Source of the DNA: Pseudomonadota bacterium
GTDB lineage: Bacteria; Pseudomonadota; Gammaproteobacteria; Burkholderiales; Rhodocyclaceae
Reading direction: 5' to 3'
Length of the DNA stretch: 64,000 bases
NCBI GenBank assembly: GCA_018240785.1
Contig: JAFEFC010000027.1
Location: 37,516-101,515 of the forward strand
Part shown: positions 21,472 through 28,856 of the stretch, piece by piece
Position numbering within the stretch: the first letter of the stretch is position 1
How the letters are laid out: each line of letters begins with the position of its first letter
The notes under the pieces: model-generated
What the model saw: only the letters and a program-made list of their open reading frames with translations
Databases searched by the model: none
Told to the model about the DNA's origin: nothing
Position numbers and translations under genes: made by a program

Positions 21472-21684
21472 TCAGGGCGCGGTCAGGGAAGTTCGCGATG
21501 CGAGCAAGCGGCCATTCCCTTCAATGAATGTTTCCGCGATCCGCATGACCTCAGCGGCCAACAAGCGGTCGTCTGCCGGGCTGCATGTTGACACGCTTGG
21601 GGCTGGCGTTCCTCCACCGGATGGATTCTGCGGCGGCATCCACACTCTCAAACCGCAATCTTCATTCAGGGATCTGCCGGTCAT
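21472..21684 (-). CDS. Doubtful small ORF (70 aa)
   Basis: The ORF overlaps the preceding small ORF by 23 bases on the same strand. Its C-terminal half (ADDRLLAAEVMRIAETFIEG) looks like a genuine amphipathic helix, while the N-terminal half is low-complexity Pro/Ser. No family is recognised. The stretch 21353-21471 upstream of the lipoprotein gene shows nothing else. Confidence 0.25.
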   Translation of the reverse strand: MTGRSLNEDCGLRVWMPPQNPSGGGTPAPSVSTCSPADDRLLAAEVMRIAETFIEGNGRLLASRTSLTAP

Positions 21685-21817
21685 CGCCGCGCTCGCAAGT
21701 CAGCAGAATGGCCTGGGCGCGGCCAAGGGCGTCGAGATCGATCTCGCTGGCAAAGGTGACGAGAAATTCCCTGGTCTCGCCGGCGATGGGAAATCCCGCG
21801 AAGTAGTCGTACGCCAC
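21662..21817 (-). CDS. Small protein of unknown function (51 aa)
   Basis: A GTG start at 21817 is preceded by a clear GGAGGA site, giving a 51-residue acidic protein (AYDYFAGFPIAGETREFLV near the N-terminus). The codon use and strong ribosome-binding site favour a real gene. No family is recognised. It lies between the RAYT and the lipoprotein gene. The region 21818-22101 upstream contains no convincing gene. Confidence 0.45.
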   Translation of the reverse strand: MAYDYFAGFPIAGETREFLVTFASEIDLDALGRAQAILLTCERGDDRQIPE

Positions 21818-22101
21818 GATGGTCCTCCGAGGAAGTCTGTGCGCCGCTGCCAACCGCTTGCTGGATCTGCCGCGAATCGCAACCCGGCTTGCACGACCTG
21901 CCGGGCGACGACTCGCCCGTTTCCCGAAGTGACGGACGCATCGCGAGGAAGTCGTGACGCCTTCGGGCATGACACCCTGACGTCGCCAAGGTGCCATCCC
22001 CGGCAGGCTGCTTGTCACCACTCTAGTCCATCCACGGGGAAAAGCAGCGAGCCTGATGTTCCACCTCAACTGGTCACTGCCGGCGGATCGGCACAGAAAA
22101 G

Positions 22102-22902
22102 AATAGGGGACAGACCACGGTTTCACCCAAACAGATCCCCCGATCCATCCACATCGACTTTCGGCGGTCGCCCCGGCTTTCCCGGTGTCGCCCTTCGTCC
22201 CGACGCCGCCGCGACTTCTGCACCGAACCGCGCGCTCCCCAACGCAAAATTGCCGATGGTCGCCCGCCGAATCTCGTCCACCACTTCTGGATCGAGTTCT
22301 TGGCGAAACAATTCCCGATAACTTGACTGCCGACTTGCCGCGTCGGCAGCCAGCGCCTGATAAACCTCGTGAGGTCGAACCAGCGCATCTTCCTCGCCCT
22401 GCGCATTGGCCCGATAACTCGACCAGCGATACTCCGCCGGATGCGCCACCATGCCGGCACGTACCGGATTCAATTCGATATAGCGCTGACAGGCCAGCAA
22501 ATAGTCTTCCGCTTGGGTCAGACACGACCGATAACGCCCCTCCCACAACGTGCCGCTGCGCCGGTAGGTGCGATTGAAGTACTGCACGTAACGCTGCCCG
22601 AGCGCCTTCATCATCTCACCTGGCGCCTCGCCCCGCTCGGCGCTGACGAGCAGATGCACATGGTTGGTCATCAGCGCATAGGCGTGAATCCGGCAACCCG
22701 TATTGCCTGCATAGTCACGCAACCACGTCAGGTAAAACCGGAAGTCCTCATCCGCAGCAAAACAGATCTGTCGGTTATTGCCGCGCTGGATGAGATGCAA
22801 CGGAACGTTCGGGAGCGTCAGGCGCGGACGGCGAGGCATGGATTAATCTTCATGGCATAACCGTAGCGAGTTTATCCTGGAAACCGTGGTCTATCCCCTA
22901 TT
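22102..22902. mobile_element. RAYT unit bounded by inverted 22-bp repeats
   Basis: The transposase gene is bracketed by AATAGGGGACAGACCACGGT-type sequence at 22102-22123 and its reverse complement at 22881-22902 (21 of 22 bases match). A third copy in the same orientation as the right one follows at 22921-22942. This resembles a transposase gene with its cognate REP-like sequences. Confidence 0.6.
22123..22839 (-). CDS. REP-associated tyrosine transposase (RAYT, Y1/IS200-like)
   Basis: The 238-residue protein has the HUH nuclease motif in MTNHVHLLVSAE and the RAYT signature segments LIQRGNNRQ, RRSGTLWEGRYRS and RYIELNPVRAGMV. The family makes single-strand cuts at REP hairpins through a tyrosine nucleophile, and is thought to have spread REP/REPIN sequences as a domesticated transposase. 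The C-terminal ~60 residues are less conserved and basic. The stop codon abuts the left 22-bp repeat. Several related repeats lie within 1.8 kb. Confidence 0.92.
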   Translation of the reverse strand: MPRRPRLTLPNVPLHLIQRGNNRQICFAADEDFRFYLTWLRDYAGNTGCRIHAYALMTNHVHLLVSAERGEAPGEMMKALGQRYVQYFNRTYRRSGTLWEGRYRSCLTQAEDYLLACQRYIELNPVRAGMVAHPAEYRWSSYRANAQGEEDALVRPHEVYQALAADAASRQSSYRELFRQELDPEVVDEIRRATIGNFALGSARFGAEVAAASGRRATPGKPGRPPKVDVDGSGDLFG

Positions 22903-22942
22903 TATTCCGGCGGGATCCCAAAATCGTGGTCTGTCCCCTATT
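22881..22942. repeat. Two direct copies of the RAYT-associated 22-bp repeat
   Basis: AAACCGTGGTCTATCCCCTA (22881) and AAATCGTGGTCTGTCCCCTA (22921) are direct repeats 40 bases apart, both inverted relative to the copy at 22102. Confidence 0.75.
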
Positions 22943-22953
22943 ACACCTTTCTA

Positions 22954-23241
22954 TTACACCTTTACAAAGAACACGCTGAACACGGCCACGGCCATGCAGC
23001 CCGCCGCCCACCACCCTGCGCCCCGCGCGCTCCTGGCGAAGATGCCCAGCGGCGCAAGGCCGACGAAGATCACCGTTACGCCAAAGCGCACCGCATCGCG
23101 GTCGAAAAGCGGCCCGGCCATGCCGAAACGCGTCGAACGCGCCGGCGCGTACTCCGACACCACCGCCAACGCCCCCACCGCCACGACCGTCAGGCTGATG
23201 AGGGCAAAGAGGAACTTGGTGAGCGGATCGGGTCGTCGCAT
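22954..23241 (-). CDS. Small predicted membrane protein
   Basis: The 95-residue protein has two or three hydrophobic helices: LFALISLTVVAVGALAVV near the N-terminus, then FGVTVIFVGLAPLGIFA and a C-terminal helix ending in FFVKV. No family is recognised. ATG 23241 places the first helix at a normal distance, although the ribosome-binding site is weak. It ends about a dozen bases from the repeat at 22942. Confidence 0.45.
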   Translation of the reverse strand: MRRPDPLTKFLFALISLTVVAVGALAVVSEYAPARSTRFGMAGPLFDRDAVRFGVTVIFVGLAPLGIFARSARGAGWWAAGCMAVAVFSVFFVKV

Positions 23242-23257
23242 TTCGGGCGTCCGCTGA

Positions 23258-23524
23258 TCAAGCGCCTGAACAGCAGCCCGGCGGCTGCGCACCGGAGCCC
23301 GCCCCTCCGTCACCGCCAGCGCCGAGGGATGCCGCCGCGGCAAGCAGCGCGGCCTTCAGAATCAGTTGCTCCGGAATCGCCTCGAAGGTCTCCCTGCCGA
23401 CTTCCAGCGTCCGGCACTCCGCGCCGCCACAGGCCGAGCAGCAGGTGCTCTTGCCAACGCTCGCATCGAGCCAGTCCTCGATCGAGCGCCCGGCGATCCA
23501 GATCCATTTCGATTCCGAAGGCAT
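23258..23524 (-). CDS. Small cysteine-containing protein of unknown function
   Basis: The 88-residue product begins MPSESKWIWIAGRSIEDWLD and has a CCSACGGAEC cluster, a possible metal or disulfide site, and a Gly/Ala-rich tail ending GCCSG. The balanced N-terminal half looks coding. No ribosome-binding site is obvious and an in-frame GTG at 23539 is an alternative start. It is immediately upstream of the small membrane protein gene on the same strand. Confidence 0.4.
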   Translation of the reverse strand: MPSESKWIWIAGRSIEDWLDASVGKSTCCSACGGAECRTLEVGRETFEAIPEQLILKAALLAAAASLGAGGDGGAGSGAQPPGCCSGA

Positions 23525-23682
23525 GCTGAGCACGGTCACTGCTGCTGATGGTTTTTCCAGGCGGGATGATCACGCAACGTGATGGTGGAGAGGGGATCCC
23601 CCTCAGGGAACTTGAACAAACGCACCCTTCGGGGGAGTCTCCGGTTACCAAGCCAAGAGACCGTTCAAGTGTGCCACATGCA

Positions 23683-23761
23683 AATAGGGGACAGACCACT
23701 GTTTCGCCGCAGCTCACCAACTGCAGCGGCGGTGGACCAAAACCGTGGTCTGTGCCTCTTT
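23683..23761. repeat. Inverted pair of the RAYT-associated repeat (REPIN/MITE-like)
   Basis: Copies at 23683-23704 and 23740-23761 face each other around a 35-base centre that itself contains CGCCGC/GCGGCG arms, so the 79-base unit can fold into one long imperfect hairpin. It encodes nothing. A degenerate sixth copy lies at 23877-23898. Confidence 0.6.
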
Positions 23762-23795
23762 TCGTGTCACTTTCGTCGGCCAGCGGAGTCACTGG

Positions 23796-23850
23796 TTCCT
23801 GCACCATGCTGAAACACGTCAAGGTCCGGTCGCGGGAGCCGCTGATGGGA
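23796..23850 (+). repeat. Orphan duplicate of the DUF924 gene start region
   Basis: These 55 bases match 27193-27247 without gaps at 46 positions, including the ribosome-binding region and ATG of the DUF924 gene. No DUF924 coding sequence follows here. Confidence 0.75.
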
Positions 23851-23927
23851 AGAAACTTGGAGACTTTTCGTTCTCAAAACCGTGATCTGTCCGTCTTTTG
23901 GTTCTTGCAGCGCCCAAAATAGCTACA

Positions 23928-23942
23928 ATGGACACTGTGCAT
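23928..23942. promoter_or_regulatory. Imperfect palindrome overlapping the toxin-antitoxin -10 region
   Basis: ATGGACACTGTGCAT matches its own reverse complement at 12 of 15 positions and overlaps a TACAAT -10-like hexamer (23924-23929) shortly before the antitoxin start. It is a plausible operator for autoregulation by the Phd-type antitoxin. Confidence 0.4.
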
Positions 23943-23962
23943 TAAACCCACGGGTGAGGATC

Positions 23963-24277
23963 ATGAAAGTGATGTCGGCGCGAGACGCAAAGAACCGGTT
24001 CGGGGAGTTTCTCGATGCAGCTCGCCGGGAGCCCGTCGTCGTCACCAAGAACGACCGGCCCGTCGGGATCATGATTTCCATTGAAGACGCTGCGGACACG
24101 CTGCTCCCGGAGTTCCTGCTCGACAAGGACCCGGGGTACGACGGCTGGCTGTTCGACAAGGTCTCGGCGACCCTCACGCGCGTGTCCTCGGGCGACACGA
24201 CCCTGCGCAAGCACGACGAGGCGATGGCGCTGCTGAAGGAACGCCTGCAGGCACGACTGGCCGGCAAGACGGCGTAA
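23963..24277 (+). CDS. Phd/YefM-type antitoxin
   Basis: The 104-residue protein opens with MSARDAKNRFGEFLDAARREPVVV, the DNA-binding fold of Phd/YefM antitoxins, followed by VTKNDRPVGIMIS. The C-terminal half (LRKHDEAMALLKERLQ) is helical and is expected to wrap the toxin. A GGTGAGGA site precedes the ATG. It is 2 bases upstream of the RelE/ParE-type toxin gene, the normal antitoxin-first order. It should neutralise the toxin and repress the operon. Confidence 0.9.
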   Translation: MKVMSARDAKNRFGEFLDAARREPVVVTKNDRPVGIMISIEDAADTLLPEFLLDKDPGYDGWLFDKVSATLTRVSSGDTTLRKHDEAMALLKERLQARLAGKTA

Positions 24278-24279
24278 GG

Positions 24280-24564
24280 ATGGAGATCGTCTGGACTGAC
24301 GAGGCGCTCCGCGACCTCGAGGACATCCTCGCCTACCATCACCTGCAAGCGGGCCCGGCGACAGCGAATGCGGTGCAGGGCCGGATCGTCGCCGAGGTGG
24401 AAGGGCTCCGGACCTTCCCCGAGCGGATCCGGGCCAGCGACCGCGTCCCCGGTGCGCGCGAACTCGTTGTGCGCAGGCTGCCCTATGTCGTGTTTGTGAA
24501 AGTGCTCGCCAACGAGGTCGTCGTGCTCAACCTGGTGCATACCGCCCGCAGGTTTCCGGCCTGA
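24280..24564 (+). CDS. RelE/ParE-superfamily toxin
   Basis: The 94-residue basic protein begins IVWTDEALRDLEDILAYH, as in ParE/RelE toxins, and ends with RRLPYVVFVKVLANEVVVLNLVH, the core beta strands of this fold. The family members either cleave ribosome-bound mRNA (RelE) or inhibit gyrase (ParE), which sequence alone does not settle. The gene is tightly coupled to the Phd-type antitoxin. Confidence 0.9.
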   Translation: MEIVWTDEALRDLEDILAYHHLQAGPATANAVQGRIVAEVEGLRTFPERIRASDRVPGARELVVRRLPYVVFVKVLANEVVVLNLVHTARRFPA

Positions 24565-24643
24565 CCCTGCAGACGCCAACTTTACCGGGCAGGCATGTCG
24601 TCGCCATCGTCGCCAGGGTAGCCGCCGGCCGCGTCACAGCCCC

Positions 24644-25576
24644 TTATCCGCGCGGCTGAGCGGACTCCGTCGCCAGCCACGCTTCATAGCCGCCCTTCAG
24701 CGGACGCACCGACAGGTAGCCGGCGGCGAGCAACTGCCGCGCAGCCTCGATCGCGGTGGCATCGCCCGGGCAGGCGCACATGGTGACGATGGGGCGTTCG
24801 CGCGGCCAGTTGCCGACCGCGTCCGACAGAAAATCGAGCTCCGCGACCGTCGCACCGGCAACGTGGCCCGTCTGGGCCACGATCACGGGGCCGCGCAGAT
24901 CCAGGAACAGCGGGGGCACGGGGGCCTGCAGGGCGTCGATGAGTTCGGCCGGAGTGATGTGCGGAAGGCCGGAGAGCCGGCCGAAGCGGTACTTCTGCCA
25001 GAGTTTCCAGCCGAGCCAGATCGCCAGCACCGCCACCACGATGGTCGCCGCGGTACTCACGTTCCGATCGAGATAGACGATGGCGGCCTGCACTTCCTGC
25101 CGCATCAGCCAGCCCGCTCCGAGGGCCAGCCCCGCCCACAGCGCGGCGCCGAAGCCGGCGGCGATCAGGAAGCCGACCTGGCTCATGCGCAGCGCACCGG
25201 CGATCGGCGGAGCGACCGTCGAAAAGCCCGGGATGAACTTGGCGACGACCAGGGACGCCAGGCCCCAGCGCACGAAGCGCGCTTCCGTCTGCGTGACGCA
25301 CGAGCCCGGATTGATCGACAGCTTGCACAGCCCCGACAGCACCCGATAGCCGAAAGCGCGCCCGGCGAGATACCACAGCCAGTCGGCGAACACCGAGGCG
25401 AGCACCGCTGCCGCCAGCAACGAGGCCATCTGACCGGCGCCGAGCACCAGGCTGCCCGCCATCAGCAAGGTGGGCACGACCGGCACGGGCAGCCCCACCT
25501 GCTGCATCAGCACGTTCATGAACACGACCCAGACCGCGTCGCGCTGCAGGGATTCGGTAATCTGGGTGAGGTCCAT
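24644..25576 (-). CDS. DedA-family membrane protein fused to a rhodanese domain
   Basis: Residues 1-195 form a DedA/SNARE-associated membrane domain with the amphipathic re-entrant motif VAKFIPGFSTVAPPIAG. Residues 205-305 form a rhodanese domain with FLDLRG and an active loop MCACPGDATA (cysteines about 267 and 269). DedA proteins are linked to lipid flipping and envelope homeostasis; rhodanese domains handle sulfane sulfur. The fusion puts the rhodanese on the membrane, with the side not determined. The loop CACPGDA differs from the common CxxGxR form. It is monocistronic on the minus strand. Confidence 0.9.
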   Translation of the reverse strand: MDLTQITESLQRDAVWVVFMNVLMQQVGLPVPVVPTLLMAGSLVLGAGQMASLLAAAVLASVFADWLWYLAGRAFGYRVLSGLCKLSINPGSCVTQTEARFVRWGLASLVVAKFIPGFSTVAPPIAGALRMSQVGFLIAAGFGAALWAGLALGAGWLMRQEVQAAIVYLDRNVSTAATIVVAVLAIWLGWKLWQKYRFGRLSGLPHITPAELIDALQAPVPPLFLDLRGPVIVAQTGHVAGATVAELDFLSDAVGNWPRERPIVTMCACPGDATAIEAARQLLAAGYLSVRPLKGGYEAWLATESAQPRG

Positions 25577-25656
25577 CGTCTGCCCTCGTGCGGTCTTAGG
25601 CCCTTGGAACGGACCTCGATCATGCCATCAGGCGGGCATCGCCTTCACGACACACA

Positions 25657-25681
25657 CAAAAAACCCGCCACGCGGGCGGGT
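25657..25681 (-). terminator. Rho-independent terminator
   Basis: On the minus strand ACCCGCC-CGCGT-GGCGGGT is followed by TTTTTT. It lies about 75 bases downstream of the Lys/Ala-rich protein gene and upstream of the DedA gene. Confidence 0.85.
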
Positions 25682-25756
25682 CGGAGTGCCTGCGATCACC
25701 GGGATGAGCGGAGAAGGCCATCCTTCCCCTGCCATCCGGGCGCCGCGCCACGCGGC

Positions 25757-26227
25757 TTACTTCGCAGCCGGCGTCTGCAGTTCGGTCTTGGTTTCCGACT
25801 TGTTCTCGGTCTTGGTTTCGCTCTTGGCGGCCGCCTTTCCATCGACCTTGCCGGCGGCCGCACTCACGTCGTGCCTGGTCGCCGCCTTGGCGCCGTGCTT
25901 CGACGAGACGGTCTCGCGCTTTGCATCACGCTTCTCGCCGGCGGCTTCGCCTTTCTCATGCTCCTTGTCGGTGGCCTCGTGCTTGACGGCCTGCTTTTCA
26001 TCGACTGCTTCGGGCTTGCCGGTGGCGACCGAGGCTGAGGCCTTGGGTGCAGCCGTCTTCATGGCAGGCGTCGCCTTCGGTGCCTCGACCTTCTTGTCGG
26101 TCGCGACGTGCGCCGGCGCAACCGACTTGGTCGCGGTATCGGCGGGGTTGACCGGTGCCACACCCTGAGCGAAAGAGGCGGCGGCAAAGCCGGCGGTGGC
26201 AGCGAGGGCGATTACGGTCTTGAGCAT
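25757..26227 (-). CDS. Exported Lys/Ala/Glu-rich low-complexity protein
   Basis: The 156-residue protein has a Sec signal peptide (LKTVIALAATAGFAAASFAQG, cleavage expected after AFA/SFA). The mature part is almost only Ala, Lys, Glu, Thr and Ser, with repeated KSETKTE units near the end (SETKTENKSETKTE). It has no recognisable domain and is likely disordered in the periplasm. A rho-independent terminator follows. Function is unknown; the composition resembles histone H1-like tails but the signal peptide argues against DNA binding. Confidence 0.75.
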   Translation of the reverse strand: MLKTVIALAATAGFAAASFAQGVAPVNPADTATKSVAPAHVATDKKVEAPKATPAMKTAAPKASASVATGKPEAVDEKQAVKHEATDKEHEKGEAAGEKRDAKRETVSSKHGAKAATRHDVSAAAGKVDGKAAAKSETKTENKSETKTELQTPAAK

Positions 26228-26484
26228 GTTCGGTTTTCCTTGAGAAGTTGGAACTGCATTTGCACGTTGCTGCTGTCTTGCAGAACGTGGGTGCAGCGTA
26301 CGGCCCGGGCTGCCCTGCCGTGATTGCAGGCGTGTAAGTCAGGGTATCGACTTGTGACGGCGCCGCGACCCAAGTCCTTGATTACCCGACGCCTCGCGCC
26401 TGACGACACGCGCACGCCGTTACAGGGTGCGGCGTCTTCTCCCGCCGCGTAAGCCACCCGGCCATCCCGGGCGTGCCATGTCCG

Positions 26485-27099
26485 CTACGCAAGACTCATC
26501 GCCGAGCGCAGCAGGGCCGCGCCGCGGTCGGTGGTCAGCCAGCCCAACGCGGCACAGTTGGCGATCACCGTGAGCCAGAAGATCCACTGGAACTCCTGCT
26601 TGCTCGATTTGTGCCGCAGCAACCTCTGCGCCGCCAGCGCACCCGGCCAGCCGCCGATGAGGGCAAAGAGATGCAGTGTGCTCTCACGGGTGCGCCACTG
26701 CCCGTTTCGCGCAGCCGATTTGTCCCACCAATACACGCCGAAGGCGAGCACGCTCACCACTGCGTAAAGCGCCGGAACGACGAGCGGAAGTTTACCGGCG
26801 AGGCCGCCCGCGGCGAGGGCAAGGACAAAGCCCAGCGTCAGCAGGACGGGCAGTTTGCTGGTACCCGGGCGCCTGGGTGCCGACACGCGCTGGCCGACGT
26901 GGGCCACCCGGGCGGCGCGCGGACGCCTCTTTGGATCGGCCGTCAGCTCGTAAGTCACCAGTTCGCCACCGACGGGCCTGTCCGAACCGTCGACGAATGC
27001 CTTCACATGCAGGAAGACCGGCTCGCCGCCGCCATTGGGCGCGATGAAGCCAAAGCCCTGGTCATCCTTCCAGGTGGTGATCTTTCCTTGATGGCGCAT
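26485..27099 (-). CDS. Cold-shock domain plus DUF1294 membrane protein
   Basis: The 204-residue protein joins an N-terminal cold-shock/S1-like domain (GKITTWKDDQGFGFIAP, with the RNP-like GFGFI) to a membrane domain of three or four helices. The membrane part carries the DUF1294 signature WWDKSAARNGQWRTRE and LIGGWPGALAAQRLLRHKS. This two-domain layout is common in proteobacteria. A nucleic-acid-binding head tethered to the inner membrane is implied, but the role is unknown. Confidence 0.9.
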   Translation of the reverse strand: MRHQGKITTWKDDQGFGFIAPNGGGEPVFLHVKAFVDGSDRPVGGELVTYELTADPKRRPRAARVAHVGQRVSAPRRPGTSKLPVLLTLGFVLALAAGGLAGKLPLVVPALYAVVSVLAFGVYWWDKSAARNGQWRTRESTLHLFALIGGWPGALAAQRLLRHKSSKQEFQWIFWLTVIANCAALGWLTTDRGAALLRSAMSLA

Positions 27100-27192
27100 G
27101 AGCAGGCCTTCTGTTTTGCGAGCGGCATATTATGCGACCATGGAGCCTGCGGCGCGCATGACGTCTTGCACGTCGCACACCGGAAATCCCGC

Positions 27193-27247
27193 TTCCTGCA
27201 CTATCCTGAAAGACATTCAGGTCCGACCGCGGGAGCCGCTGATGGAA
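27193..27247 (+). repeat. Duplicated DUF924 start region (functional copy)
   Basis: This is the partner of the orphan 55-base segment at 23796-23850 (46 of 55 identical, same orientation). The interval between the copies holds the toxin-antitoxin pair, DedA fusion, exported protein and DUF1294 genes. Confidence 0.75.
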
Positions 27248-27841
27248 ACCCCCGACACGATCCACGCCTTCTGGTTCGGTCCGCACGAGGACGATGCGGA
27301 AGCCATCGCACGGCAGTCGGCGCTGTGGTGGCGCAAGCAGCCGGAGGTGGATGCGGAGATCGGGCAACGGTTCTCGCCGATGGTGCAGCAGGCTGCGTTT
27401 GGCCAGCTCGACGCCTGGCTGGGCGGCCTGCGCGGGCGGCTGGCGCTGGTGCTGCTGACCGACCAGTTTCCGCGCAACATCTGGCGCGGCCAGGCCGCCG
27501 CTTTTGCGTTCGACGTGCTCGCGCTGCGCTGGGCGAAGGAGGCGATCCGGCTCGGCCTGGATGAAGCGGCGCGCCCCGTCGAGCGCGTGTTCCTGTATCT
27601 ACCGCTGGAACATTCCGAGGATCTCGGCGACCAGCTCGAGGCGGTGCGGCTGTTCGATCGCCTCGCCGGCGCGGTGCCGGCCGCGCAGCGCACGGCCTTC
27701 CAAGGCTACCTGGACTACGCACGCCGCCACTGCGAGATCATCGAACGCTTCGGCCGCTTCCCGCATCGCAACACAGCGCTCGGCAGGGAAACGACCGCGG
27801 AGGAGGCGGAGTTCCTGCTGCGGCCGGGGTCGTCGTTCTGA
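27242..27841 (+). CDS. DUF924 family protein
   Basis: The 199-residue soluble protein has the DUF924 hallmarks HAFWFG near the start, LLTDQFPRNIWRG, FLYLPLEHSEDL and RFGRFPHRNTALGR. The fold is TPR-like and helical; the biochemical function is unknown. The ATG at 27242 lies at the end of the duplicated start segment and gives the usual N-terminus. It converges with the SphA-like gene. Confidence 0.92.
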   Translation: METPDTIHAFWFGPHEDDAEAIARQSALWWRKQPEVDAEIGQRFSPMVQQAAFGQLDAWLGGLRGRLALVLLTDQFPRNIWRGQAAAFAFDVLALRWAKEAIRLGLDEAARPVERVFLYLPLEHSEDLGDQLEAVRLFDRLAGAVPAAQRTAFQGYLDYARRHCEIIERFGRFPHRNTALGRETTAEEAEFLLRPGSSF

Positions 27842-27851
27842 ATTGACGCGA

Positions 27852-27880
27852 CCTCCCCGCGAGCCAGCAAAGCGGGGAGG
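27852..27880. terminator. Bidirectional hairpin terminator
   Basis: CCTCCCCGC and GCGGGGAGG form a 9-bp stem between the convergent DUF924 and SphA-like genes. Confidence 0.6.
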
Positions 27881-27889
27881 CCGTGCCCG

Positions 27890-28819
27890 TCACAGCGGCA
27901 TGATCAACTTCAGCCACACCTTGTCGCCGCCGAAACGGTTGGTGACGGCAGTCTCGTGCTGCCACTGGCCGATGAAGTGCATGCCGCCCTTGGTCGTGTA
28001 GCTGACGCTCGGCCCGATCGCGAATACTTCGCCCTTGCGCCCGGCCGACCACAGGCCGGGGTTGGCGGCGATTTTGCGATCGTCGATCTCGTCATTGGTG
28101 AGCTGCTTCAGGTAATAGCCCGACAGGCCCACACCCCATTCACCGAAACGCTTGCCGACCAGATAGTCCATGTGGAATTCGTCGCCGGACTGGTAATCCA
28201 TCTTCGGCGCACCTTCGGCCGGGCGGAAGTCCTCGTTCTTGCCCTTGATGTTGTACATGAACTTGGCCGACACCTCCCAGCCACCATCACCCATCCAGGT
28301 CGCAGCGAAAATCGGCTCCACGCTCCAGTAGTTGGCACCGACGCTGCGCAGCGGGTCGCCCGACTCGTACTTACCGGTCGGCAGATTCACGTCGAGCGCG
28401 ACCGCCCAGTGCCAGTTCTTCCTGTGCCACGACAGGATGAAGGGGCTCACCGTGATGTCGCCCAGCGCCGCGGTGGACCGCGACGGCCCCCCGAGATCCA
28501 GCGTCTGATGCACCAGCGGCACGATCGTGTGCCAACCCCAGTTGCCGCCCAGAATCTGGAAATCGCTGGTATGCACGAAGCGCAGCGCGTCGAACCAGGC
28601 GCCGACCGAAGCGCCTTTCACCTTGTCGCCATCGCCGTCGCGCAGCTTGCCGCCGTAGTAGCCGAAGTAGTTGATGAAGTAGTTGCCGGGCGGCGGCACC
28701 GCGCCCGCCAGCCAGTTCTCTGCGCCGTTCGGGTACTGGTCGCCGCCTTCCTTGGCGTGGATGGGGCTGGTTGCCAACATGGCCAGGCTCATCGCCAGCA
28801 GCAGTCGGTTGAGTTTCAT
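27890..28819 (-). CDS. SphA/MetA-type outer-membrane protein of aromatic degradation
   Basis: The 309-residue protein has a signal peptide (LLLAMSLAMLATSPIHA) and a body rich in alternating aromatic beta strands ending in VWLKLIMPL. This matches the phenol_MetA_deg/SphA family of predicted outer-membrane proteins found in aromatic-degradation operons, thought to help hydrophobic substrates enter. It is the third gene after the reductase and Rieske oxygenase, 37 bases downstream of the latter, and should be driven by the sigma-54 promoter at 31055-31070. Confidence 0.88.
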   Translation of the reverse strand: MKLNRLLLAMSLAMLATSPIHAKEGGDQYPNGAENWLAGAVPPPGNYFINYFGYYGGKLRDGDGDKVKGASVGAWFDALRFVHTSDFQILGGNWGWHTIVPLVHQTLDLGGPSRSTAALGDITVSPFILSWHRKNWHWAVALDVNLPTGKYESGDPLRSVGANYWSVEPIFAATWMGDGGWEVSAKFMYNIKGKNEDFRPAEGAPKMDYQSGDEFHMDYLVGKRFGEWGVGLSGYYLKQLTNDEIDDRKIAANPGLWSAGRKGEVFAIGPSVSYTTKGGMHFIGQWQHETAVTNRFGGDKVWLKLIMPL

Positions 28820-28856
28820 CGGGGAGTCTCGCTTGTTCGTCTCTGGATTCGGGATG

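Noticed and set aside
22881-23898. A CRISPR array, suggested by several similar short repeats
   Set aside because: Copies occur in both orientations with irregular spacing and variable sequence, and no cas gene is present.
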